A stretch of DNA of 41,079 nt from Streptomyces sp. ISL-96 (GTDB lineage: Bacteria > Actinomycetota > Actinomycetes > Streptomycetales > Streptomycetaceae), in NCBI RefSeq assembly GCF_018614035.1, contig NZ_JAGGPA010000062.1, positions 1 through 41,079 on the forward strand. Direction: 5' to 3'. The notes beneath the pieces were generated by a model. The model was not told the DNA's origin, made no database searches, and saw only the letters and a list, made by a program, of their open reading frames with translations. Both the position numbers and the translations under genes were made by a program. Shown here in pieces: positions 9,504 to 16,004 of this stretch. Within the stretch, counting starts at the first letter, position 1; each line of letters starts with the position of its first letter.

Positions 9504-9591
9504 GGCTCCACCTCCTCCCCGTCTCCTGCCGGGCCGGTACGGCCAGGCTAACGCCGGGCCGGTCCACGGCGTCCCGTCACGTCGCAGCTTG

Positions 9592-10770
9592 TCAGCGGCG
9601 TACGCGTGGCATGCCCAGGCCGATCCAGGAGATGATCTCGCGCTGGATCTCGTTGTTGCCGCCGCCGAAGGTGAAAATGACGGCGCTGCGGTAGCCGCGT
9701 TCGAGTTCGCCGTGCAGGACGGCGCCCGCCGAGCCCTCCTTCAACGGGCCTGCGGCGCCCACCACTTCCATCAGCCAGGCGTATGCGTCGCGGCGCGCCT
9801 CGGAGCCGTAGACCTTCACCGCCGAGGCGTCCTGCGGGGTGAGCGTGGAGTCCTGGAGGGCGGACACCATCTGCCAGTTCAGGAGCTTCATCGCGTCGAG
9901 CCTGGTGTGGGTCTTCGCGAGGCGTCCGCGGACCCAGCCGAGGTCGATGACGCGGCGCCCGTCGGCGAGCTTGGTGTCGGCGGCCCAGCGCTGAACGTTG
10001 TGGAGGGCGCGGATGGCCATGGTTCCGTGGGCGGCGAGGGTGACGCGTTCGTGGTTGAGCTGGTTGGTGATGAGCCGCCAGCCCTTGTTCTCTTCGCCGA
10101 CGCGCCGGGAAACGGGAACGCGGATGTTCTCGTAGTAGCTGGCGGTGGTGTCGTGCGAGGCAAGGGTGTTGATGAGAGTGCAGGAGTACCCGGGGTCGTT
10201 CGTCGGTACGAGCAGCATGGTGATGCCCTTGTGGGGCGGCGCGTCCGGGTCGGTGCGCACCGCGAGCCAGACCCAGTCGGCGGTGTCCCCGTTGGTCGTC
10301 CAGATTTTCTGCCCGTTCACGACATACGCGTCCCCCTCGCGTACGGCGCGGGTCTTCAGGGCGGCGAGGTCGGTGCCCGCGTCGGGCTCGCTGTAGCCGA
10401 TCGCGAAGTCGATCTCCCCTGCCAGCACCTTGGGGAGGAAGTACGCCTTCTGTTCGGCCGTACCGAACTGCATGATCGTCGGGCCCACGGTGTTGAGGGC
10501 CATCAGCGGCAGCGGCACGCCGGCCTGCGCGGCCTCGTCGAAGAAGATGAACTGCTCCATCGGCGAGAGCCCTCGACCGCCGTACTCCTCGGGCCACCCG
10601 ACGCCCAGCCAGCCGTCCGCGCCGAGGCGGCGGACAGTGGCGCGGTAGAAGCGCTTCCGGGCCGCCGGTTCGGAGTACCGGGCGTAGGCGTTGTCAGGTA
10701 CCAGCTCGGCGAAGTACGCACGCAGGTCGGCGCGCAACCGCGTCTGCTCAGGCGTGTATTCGAGGTGCAC
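9592..10770 (-). CDS. Acyl-CoA dehydrogenase, FadE26 (ChsE4)-like
   Basis: A 392-residue acyl-CoA dehydrogenase that should introduce an alpha-beta double bond into an acyl-CoA using FAD. Segments such as GWLGVGWPEEYGGRG, IGYSEPDAGTDLA, VNGQKIWTT, NQLNHERV and FTFGGGNNEIQR are diagnostic. From memory the pattern is closest to mycobacterial FadE26 (ChsE4), one half of the heteromeric dehydrogenase acting on cholesterol side chains. A partner subunit is not adjacent. The start is GTG 10770 after GGAGGGG. A KstR-type operator lies 43 bp upstream, which supports a role in sterol or steroid catabolism. Confidence 0.93.
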   Translation of the reverse strand: MHLEYTPEQTRLRADLRAYFAELVPDNAYARYSEPAARKRFYRATVRRLGADGWLGVGWPEEYGGRGLSPMEQFIFFDEAAQAGVPLPLMALNTVGPTIMQFGTAEQKAYFLPKVLAGEIDFAIGYSEPDAGTDLAALKTRAVREGDAYVVNGQKIWTTNGDTADWVWLAVRTDPDAPPHKGITMLLVPTNDPGYSCTLINTLASHDTTASYYENIRVPVSRRVGEENKGWRLITNQLNHERVTLAAHGTMAIRALHNVQRWAADTKLADGRRVIDLGWVRGRLAKTHTRLDAMKLLNWQMVSALQDSTLTPQDASAVKVYGSEARRDAYAWLMEVVGAAGPLKEGSAGAVLHGELERGYRSAVIFTFGGGNNEIQREIISWIGLGMPRVRR

Positions 10771-10812
10771 GGCCCCTCCAGAGTGTCGCGTTCCCTACGG
10801 CGGCGCACACAC

Positions 10813-10826
10813 TAGAACGTGTTCCA
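10813..10826. promoter_or_regulatory. KstR-type operator
   Basis: The sequence TAGAACGTGTTCCA fits the mycobacterial KstR consensus TNNAACNNGTTNNA at every fixed position. It lies upstream of the FadE26-like gene, and fadE26 is a KstR target in Mycobacterium tuberculosis. I infer repression by a KstR-like TetR protein relieved by a sterol-derived CoA ester. The regulator is not in this window. Confidence 0.7.
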
Positions 10827-10885
10827 AGAATCTGGAAGGGCCTTCCCGCACCCGATCGCTGCCGGCCCGTGCCGGCCCGCCGTCG

Positions 10886-11302
10886 TCAGTCGGTGGACAG
10901 CGCCTCCAGGAGCTCACCGACCTGCGGTTCGGGGAGCGCCTTGGCGACATCGGCCTGGGCGATCATGCCCACCAGCCGGTGGTCGTCGATCACCGGAAGC
11001 CTGCGCACCTTGTGCCGCGTCATCTTGCGCAGCACCTGCTCGACGTCGTCGTCGGCCTGTACGAACACCACCTCGCCCTGGGCGAGTTCGGAGGCCTTGG
11101 TCGCGCCCGGGTCCTTGCCCGTGCCGAGTGCCCGCACCACGATGTCGCGGTCGGTCAGCATGCCCTTGAGCTTTTCGTCGGTGCCGCAGATGGGCAGCGC
11201 GCCCACGCCGAGCCGCGTCATCATCCGGGCGGCGTCCGCCAGCGTCTCCTGCTCACCCACGCACTCCGTGCCCTTGGACATGATCTGCCGTGCGGTTGTC
11301 AT
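10886..11302 (-). CDS. CBS-pair domain protein
   Basis: A 138-residue protein made of two CBS motifs (about residues 8-62 and 75-128), recognisable from ARQIMSKGTECVGEQETLADAA, GMLTDRDIVVRALG and RRLPVIDDHRLVGMIAQADVA. CBS pairs bind adenine nucleotides and act as energy or redox sensors. The start at ATG 11302 is supported by AGGAGGG six bases upstream. The same frame is open upstream into a CDGSH iron-sulphur domain with no stop codon, so a fused longer product is also possible (see the 10886-11608 entry). Confidence 0.9.
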   Translation of the reverse strand: MTTARQIMSKGTECVGEQETLADAARMMTRLGVGALPICGTDEKLKGMLTDRDIVVRALGTGKDPGATKASELAQGEVVFVQADDDVEQVLRKMTRHKVRRLPVIDDHRLVGMIAQADVAKALPEPQVGELLEALSTD

Positions 11303-11608
11303 CGTCCCTCCTGATTCGGGGTTGACGGTCCGTTCGCTGGAGCCCGCCGGGTACCCGCCCTCGCTCCTGACAACCCTTCTGCGGCGGTGGCTGGTATCGC
11401 ACCAGGGGTAGCTGCGGCTGCGCCGGCACGTGCAGACGGCCACCATGAACCGGTCGGAGCGGGCGGTCGTGCCGTCCGCCAGCGTGATCTCGACCGGTCC
11501 CTCGACCAGCACAGGCCCCTGCGGGTCCACGACGACGCGCCGGGCGGGGCGGCTGTCCCCGGGACCTCGGGACTCACAGGACTCACAGGACTCAGCTGCG
11601 CAGGGCAC
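10886..11608 (-). CDS. CDGSH iron-sulphur domain, in frame with the CBS protein
   Basis: From GTG 11608 the frame encodes about 100 residues with a CDGSH-type 2Fe-2S motif, CTCRRSRSYPWCDTSH (the expected C-x-C, C-D and H ligands), preceded by DPQGPVLVEGPVEITLADG. CDGSH proteins carry a labile redox cluster and are involved in electron transfer or iron and ROS handling. In the Streptomyces homologues I know, this small protein stands alone. Here no stop separates it from the downstream CBS gene, so the product could be a 240-residue CDGSH-CBS fusion, while the internal ribosome site at 11302 would also yield free CBS protein. The start is uncertain: GTG 11608 lies inside the 3' end of the methyltransferase gene and a later GTG is possible. 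Confidence 0.65.
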   Translation of the reverse strand: MPCAAESCESCESRGPGDSRPARRVVVDPQGPVLVEGPVEITLADGTTARSDRFMVAVCTCRRSRSYPWCDTSHRRRRVVRSEGGYPAGSSERTVNPESGGTMTTARQIMSKGTECVGEQETLADAARMMTRLGVGALPICGTDEKLKGMLTDRDIVVRALGTGKDPGATKASELAQGEVVFVQADDDVEQVLRKMTRHKVRRLPVIDDHRLVGMIAQADVAKALPEPQVGELLEALSTD

Positions 11609-12242
11609 GGATGACCACCAGTTCCTCTTTCGTCTCGCCCGGCGCCACCAGGCCCCGGGCCTCCAGCCAGGCGGCATGCCGCCGCATCACCGGGCCGTAC
11701 GGCACTGTCTCGCGGGCCACCGGCTCGGCCCGCAGCCCCTGCGCGGTCAGGGCGTCCACGGTCGCCCCGACGCCGGACAGCGCCGACTGCACCAGAAGGA
11801 GTACGCCGCCCCGCCTCAGCAGGGGCGGCGCCTGTGCGCACAGCCGGTCCAGCACCGCCCGGCCGTCCGCACCCGCCCACCAGGCCAGGTCGGCGCCCTT
11901 CGCCGGTACGCCGCCGGGCGAAGCGACGTACGGTGGATTGGAAAGGATCAGATCGAAGCTCCGCCCCGCCACCGAGCTCAGCAGGTCACAGCGGTGGACA
12001 CGGACCGGTAGCCCTCGCAGCCGGGCATTGAACCGGGCCGCGAGGACGGCTCTGCGCGACAGGTCGGTCGCGGTCACACTCACGGCTCCGCTCTCGGCGG
12101 CCACCAGGGCGAGCGCACCCGTGCCGGTGCCGACGTCGAGCACGTCGGCACCGGGCATCCGTGGCTCCTCACGGGCCACTCGTGCGAGCAGTTCGGTGTC
12201 TTCCAATGGGGCGTAGACACCAGGTGGTCTGAGTAGGCGCAT
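11592..12242 (-). CDS. HemK2/MTQ2-type protein methyltransferase
   Basis: A 216-residue class I SAM-dependent methyltransferase. The SAM motif DVLDVGTGTGALALVAAESGA is at about residues 34-54 and the Asn/Gln-methylating NPPY motif (SNPPYVASP) at about 107-115. It lacks the N-terminal helical domain of PrmC, as in the HemK2/MTQ2 subgroup, whose known members methylate glutamine in release factors. The target in this organism is unknown. It starts at ATG 12242 and is divergent from the FAD/Rieske gene. Its 3' end overlaps the probable start of the CDGSH frame, forming a methyltransferase-CDGSH-CBS operon. Confidence 0.9.
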   Translation of the reverse strand: MRLLRPPGVYAPLEDTELLARVAREEPRMPGADVLDVGTGTGALALVAAESGAVSVTATDLSRRAVLAARFNARLRGLPVRVHRCDLLSSVAGRSFDLILSNPPYVASPGGVPAKGADLAWWAGADGRAVLDRLCAQAPPLLRRGGVLLLVQSALSGVGATVDALTAQGLRAEPVARETVPYGPVMRRHAAWLEARGLVAPGETKEELVVIRALRS

Positions 12243-12255
12243 GGGACGGGGGTAC
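12231..12255 (+). promoter_or_regulatory. Possible SigB-type promoter
   Basis: GAGT, a 15-base spacer and GGGTAC fit the broad stress-sigma consensus GNNT-N14-16-GGGTAY. The site lies about 47 bases before the FAD/Rieske gene start. The -35 half is a weak match, so I rate it modestly. Confidence 0.4.
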
Positions 12256-12301
12256 CTCGAAGAACCCTGGTCATAACGGCGCCCGCCGGAAGGAGCAGCA
12301 A

Positions 12302-13843
12302 ATGAGGGATGTCCCCGCCCGCCCCGTTTCGTACTGGATGGAGTTCGGTGACGGCGCGGCGCGCCCCGGGCCGCCCGACGGACTCGAAGTGGACGTGGCG
12401 GTGATCGGCGCGGGCATCGCCGGGATCTGTACGGCCTGGGAGCTCGCCAGGGCCGGAAAGAGCGTCGCCCTGCTGGAGGCGGACCGTATCGCCTCCGGAG
12501 TCACCGGCAACACCACGGCCAAGCTCTCCGCCCTGCACGGGATCGTCTACCAGCGGCTGCGCAGCACGCGCGGCGCGCAGGGCGCCGCGCTGTACGCCCG
12601 CTCGCAGCAGGACGCCATCGGCCACGTGGTGGCCGTGTGCGAGGAGCTCGGGATCGACTGTGACCTGGAGCGCGCCCCGGCGTTCACGTACGCCGAGACG
12701 TCCAAGGAGGCCCGTACGGTCGAGGCGGAGGCGGAAGCCGCGCGTGAGGCCGGGCTGCCCGCGTCGTACGTGAAGGAGACGGGGCTGCCGTTCCCTGTCG
12801 CGGGCGCGGTGCGCGTCGAGGAACAGGCACAGTTCCATCCGCGCAAGTACCTCTACGCGCTCGCCGCCGACCTGGAGCGGCGCGGCGGGCAGATCTTCGA
12901 GGGGACCAGGATCGTCGGGCTGCGCGAGGGTGATCCGTGCCAGCTGACGACGGAGGACGGCCGCACTGTCGTGGCCCGCGATGTCGTGGTCGCCACGCAC
13001 TACCCGGTCTTCGACCGGTCGCTGCTCTTCGCGCGGCTGAAGCCGCACCGCGAGCTGGTGGTGGCCGGGATCATCCCGGCCGCGCAGGACCCGCTGGGGA
13101 TGTACCTGACCCCCGAGGGAACGACACGTTCGGTGCGGACCGCTCCGTACGGCGATGGGGAGCGGCTGCTCATCGTCACGGGCGAGAAGTTCACCCCGGG
13201 AGCGGGCCGTGTCGGTGAACGGTACGAACGGCTGGAGAAGTGGACCACGCAGCGCTTCCCGGACGTACGGCTGACGCACCGCTGGGCCGCCCAGGACAAC
13301 GAGCCGACGGACGGCGTGCCCTTCGTGGGCGCACTGCATCCGCGCGCGCGTCACACCTTCGTGGCGGCGGGCTTCAACAGCTGGGGCATGGCCAGCGGCG
13401 TGATGTCCGGCAAGCTCCTCGCCGCCCGGATCACGGGACAGAAACTGCCCTGGACGGACCTGTACGACCCGGTGCGCCTCCAGCCGCTGAAGGAGGCCCC
13501 GTCGCTGATGCGGTTCCAGGCCGCGGCTGCCGGGCACTTCGTGGGCGACCGGCTGCCGTTCGTGGCGGGCGGCGGGCCTGTCTCGGCGATCGCTCCCGGC
13601 GGGGGCGCGGTGGTGCGCAGTGGCTCCCGTCAGCTGGCGGTGCACCGCGACGACACCGGCGAGCTGCACGCGCTGTCGGCCCGGTGTACGCACCTGGGCT
13701 GCATCGTGCGGTTCAACGACGGGGAACGCACCTGGGAGTGCCCGTGTCACGGCTCCCGGTTCGGGATCGGCGGGGAAGTGCTCCAGGGGCCGGCCGTACG
13801 CCCCCTGGAACAGGTCCACGACTTCGAGGAAGACGGCAAATGA
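12302..13843 (+). CDS. FAD-dependent oxidoreductase fused to a C-terminal Rieske 2Fe-2S domain
   Basis: A 513-residue two-domain protein. Residues 25-400 form a DAO-type (glycine oxidase-like) flavoprotein: VDVAVIGAGIAGICTAWELARAGKSVALLEA for FAD binding, and GFNSWGMASGVMSGKLLAARI near the domain end. Residues about 420-513 form a Rieske domain with C462-T-H464 and C480-P-C-H483. Electrons could pass from substrate through FAD to the Rieske cluster and then to a partner. That partner may be the next gene, whose start overlaps this stop as ATGA. The ribosome site GGAAGGAG is strong. The substrate is not known to me. Confidence 0.92.
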   Translation: MRDVPARPVSYWMEFGDGAARPGPPDGLEVDVAVIGAGIAGICTAWELARAGKSVALLEADRIASGVTGNTTAKLSALHGIVYQRLRSTRGAQGAALYARSQQDAIGHVVAVCEELGIDCDLERAPAFTYAETSKEARTVEAEAEAAREAGLPASYVKETGLPFPVAGAVRVEEQAQFHPRKYLYALAADLERRGGQIFEGTRIVGLREGDPCQLTTEDGRTVVARDVVVATHYPVFDRSLLFARLKPHRELVVAGIIPAAQDPLGMYLTPEGTTRSVRTAPYGDGERLLIVTGEKFTPGAGRVGERYERLEKWTTQRFPDVRLTHRWAAQDNEPTDGVPFVGALHPRARHTFVAAGFNSWGMASGVMSGKLLAARITGQKLPWTDLYDPVRLQPLKEAPSLMRFQAAAAGHFVGDRLPFVAGGGPVSAIAPGGGAVVRSGSRQLAVHRDDTGELHALSARCTHLGCIVRFNDGERTWECPCHGSRFGIGGEVLQGPAVRPLEQVHDFEEDGK

Positions 13844-14889
13844 CGCACATGACCGGCACCGCCGAGCTGCCCTCCTCTCGCGGCCCCTTGTCGGCCGCCG
13901 TGCGGAACATACTGCTCGGCTCTCCCCCGCCCGGCGGCCTGCCCACGGACGAGGCCGCCTCCACGGACCCGTTCGGTGACGATCTCCAGTTGGCCCTCTA
14001 CATGGCGTACGAGCCGCACTACCGGGGCTTCCAGGGTGTGTGCGATTCCCGGGAGTGGGACTTGGACCTGCTGCGGCTTCGCGGCGCCATGGAGGAGGCG
14101 TTCCTGGCTGCGCTGCGCGCGGCGGCGTCCGGCGGGGACGACGTAACAGCGGAGCTGGACGCGCTGCTCGCCGAGCCGGCCGACGGGCAGGGTGTCTCGC
14201 ACGAGCTGATGCACGACGGCACCTGGGAGCAGATGCGTGAATATCTGGCTCACCGCTCGCTGTACCAGCTGAAGGAGGCGGACCCGCAGGCGTGGGTGAT
14301 CCCCCGGCTGGAGGGGCAGGCCAAGGCGTCGCTGGTGGCGGTCGAGTTCGACGAGTTCGGTGGCGGCCACGGCGAGAACGTGCACGCCAGGCTGTTCGCC
14401 GACCTGATGGAGGGCGCGGGGCTGGACGCGCGCTACGGCCGGTACCTGGAGTTCGCGCCCGCCGTCACGCTCGCCCCCGTCAATGTGATGTCTCTCTTCG
14501 GGCTGCGCCGTGCGCTGCGCGGCGCCATGGTGGGCAACTTCGCCACCCTGGAGATCACCTCCCCGCCGGGCGCGCGCCGGATGGCGAAGGCACTGGAGCG
14601 GCTGGGCGCCGGGGAGGAGTGCACGCGTTTCTTCACCGAGCACGTCGAGGCGGACGCGGTTCACGAGCAGGTGATGCGCCGCGACGTGATCGGGGACCTG
14701 CTGGCCAGGGAGCCGGGTCTGGCCGGGGACGTGGCGTTCGGCATCCGGGCGAGCGTCCTCCTGGAGTCGCGCTGGGAGGAGCATGTCCTGGCGGCCTGGC
14801 GGGAGGGCCGCAGTTCGCTGCGGCCCGGAGCGCCGGACATCAACCGCCCCGCAGACCGCCCTGCGGACCGCCCCACGGCTCCCCGCTGA
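13840..14889 (+). CDS. Iron-containing redox enzyme, haem-oxygenase-like fold
   Basis: A 349-residue protein of the haem-oxygenase-like diiron (HDO) group. Candidate metal ligands are E169 and H177 in VEFDEFGGGH, E238, and H268 with H275 in TEHVEADAVH. I assign these by pattern and not by structure. HDOs oxidise or cleave small substrates using O2, and they need electrons. ATG 13840 overlaps the stop of the FAD/Rieske gene (ATGA), so the two proteins should be made together and the Rieske protein is a natural electron donor. A second ATG lies three codons in. A strong terminator follows directly. Confidence 0.85.
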   Translation: MTHMTGTAELPSSRGPLSAAVRNILLGSPPPGGLPTDEAASTDPFGDDLQLALYMAYEPHYRGFQGVCDSREWDLDLLRLRGAMEEAFLAALRAAASGGDDVTAELDALLAEPADGQGVSHELMHDGTWEQMREYLAHRSLYQLKEADPQAWVIPRLEGQAKASLVAVEFDEFGGGHGENVHARLFADLMEGAGLDARYGRYLEFAPAVTLAPVNVMSLFGLRRALRGAMVGNFATLEITSPPGARRMAKALERLGAGEECTRFFTEHVEADAVHEQVMRRDVIGDLLAREPGLAGDVAFGIRASVLLESRWEEHVLAAWREGRSSLRPGAPDINRPADRPADRPTAPR

Positions 14890-14895
14890 GGTACC

Positions 14896-14939
14896 CGCAC
14901 TGCGCCCCGCACAGAACGGCCTGTGCGGGGCGCAGTGCG
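14896..14939. terminator. Strong bidirectional hairpin terminator
   Basis: A perfect 19-bp GC-rich stem with a 6-base loop (AACGGC) sits between the stops of two convergent genes (14889 and 14967). It has no U tract on either side, as is common in Streptomyces. Confidence 0.85.
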
Positions 14940-14966
14940 TGAGTGCGGGTGTGCTGTCGCGGGGCG

Positions 14967-15170
14967 CTAAGGAAGCTGTGTGTCGATCGCCGCTCGGCCC
15001 TCCTTCTCCAGCCGGCGCCGCGCCCACTCCAGCGTCGCCGGAGTCACATCACGCCCGGAGGAGAGCACCAGGTCCTCGGGCGTTACGTCGTCGGTGGCGC
15101 CGGTGTGGAGCAGCCTGTCGGGCGTCACCTCCGACGGCTTCGGCCTCGCAACGGATGATTCCTCGCTCAT
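14967..15170 (-). CDS. Small conserved-looking acidic protein, function unknown
   Basis: A 67-residue hydrophilic protein (MSEESSVARPKPSEVTP...), with a C-terminal charged helix WARRRLEKEGRAAIDTQLP. The start is chosen by a near-perfect AAGGAGG six bases upstream; the frame is open beyond it but without a better start. It has no signal peptide or membrane segment. A SigB-like promoter lies about 45-70 bases upstream, so it may be a stress protein, which is inference. It is divergent from the DUF5709 gene. Confidence 0.75.
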   Translation of the reverse strand: MSEESSVARPKPSEVTPDRLLHTGATDDVTPEDLVLSSGRDVTPATLEWARRRLEKEGRAAIDTQLP

Positions 15171-15214
15171 ACCGCCTCCTTGTTTCGTCGCACAGTCGGC
15201 ATTCTGGTTCTCGC

Positions 15215-15238
15215 GTACCCGCACCGCATCCGGTGAAC
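15215..15238 (-). promoter_or_regulatory. SigB-type stress promoter for the 67-residue protein
   Basis: On the minus strand GTTC, exactly 14 bases and GGGTAC match the Streptomyces SigB/SigH-group consensus GTTT-N14-GGGTAY with one mismatch. The predicted start of transcription is near 15208, giving a leader of roughly 38 bases with a good ribosome site. Confidence 0.6.
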
Positions 15239-15350
15239 ATCCCACGGCCCTGTTGTGTTCTTCCGTTCCGGATGCGAGGGGCGCCCGCCTGCGGGAGCGT
15301 GGGCAATGTGGGCAGTCCGATCGGGCCGAACGAGGCACGGAGTGGGACAC

Positions 15351-15656
15351 ATGAGCGACGACAACACCATTCCTCCCGAGGACGACGGCGTCCTGGACGC
15401 GCAGGACACGCTGGAGAGCGACGACCTGGAGTACGACCCGCTCGACGCGGGTATCGCGCCCCCCGAGCACTGGTCTCCCGCGGAATTCTTCGGCAATACG
15501 GCGGAGGAGGCGCATCGGGGCGAGTCGCTGGACCAGCTTCTCTCCGAGGAGGAACCGGACATCGATCCGGACGCCCTCGGAGAGGAGGAAGAGGACGAAC
15601 TCAGAGGTCTGGACAACGAGCTCGAGGATCTCGACGAGGAACTGGAAGGCGGATAG
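15351..15656 (+). CDS. DUF5709 family protein
   Basis: A 101-residue very acidic protein (MSDDNTIPPEDDG...). The family pattern is clear: DPLDAGIAPPEHWSPAEFFGNTAEEAHRGESLDQLLSEEEPD, followed here by an unusually long Glu/Asp-rich tail. DUF5709 proteins are small actinobacterial proteins of unknown function. ATG 15351 follows GGAGTGGG; the open frame upstream to 15255 is not coding-like. The 180-base region separating it from the divergent small gene holds the SigB-like promoter on the other strand; I see no clear promoter on this strand. Confidence 0.85.
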   Translation: MSDDNTIPPEDDGVLDAQDTLESDDLEYDPLDAGIAPPEHWSPAEFFGNTAEEAHRGESLDQLLSEEEPDIDPDALGEEEEDELRGLDNELEDLDEELEGG

Positions 15657-15662
15657 CCCGCG

Positions 15663-16004
15663 CTACCCGGGCGACGACTGGCCCTCACCGGCCGTACCGC
15701 CCGTACTGTCTTGCCCACGCCTGCCGCTCTGCTCTCCCTGCCCGCTCTGCCCTTCTTGTCCCTCCTGACCGTACCGCCGCTCGAACGCCGCGACCCGCCC
15801 CTCCGTGTCCACTGTCCGGGCCTTACCCGTGTAGAAGGGGTGGCTCTCGGAGGAGATCTCGACGTCGACAACGGGGTACGTCTTGCCGTCGTCCCACTCG
15901 ATGGTGTTCTCGCTGGTGGCCGTCGACCGGGTGAGGAAGGCGTATCCCGCGGCCCGGTCCCTGAAGACGACCTCCTGGTAGGAGATGCTGGCGTCCGGCT
16001 TCAC
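15663..16004 (-). CDS. rpmE2: Type B (zinc-free) 50S ribosomal protein L31
   Basis: Residues 1-78 match L31 type B: YQEVVFRDRAAGYAFLTRST, TIEWDDGKTYPVVDVEISS and SHPFYTGKARTVDTEGRV. It lacks the CxxC zinc ligands of the standard L31. Such paralogues replace zinc-L31 during zinc starvation. The start is GTG 16004 with GGCGAGGAG seven bases upstream. The 113-residue product has a 35-residue tail of Gly/Gln/Ser repeats (GQEGQEGQSGQGEQSG) not typical of the family. The frame runs upstream into the GlxA regulator with no stop between them. I see no obvious Zur box close to the start. Confidence 0.88.
   Translation of the reverse strand: MKPDASISYQEVVFRDRAAGYAFLTRSTATSENTIEWDDGKTYPVVDVEISSESHPFYTGKARTVDTEGRVAAFERRYGQEGQEGQSGQGEQSGRRGQDSTGGTAGEGQSSPG

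Noticed and set aside
12080..13819. 579-codon minus-strand frame
   Set aside because: Antisense of the FAD/Rieske gene, whose motifs and coupling are convincing.
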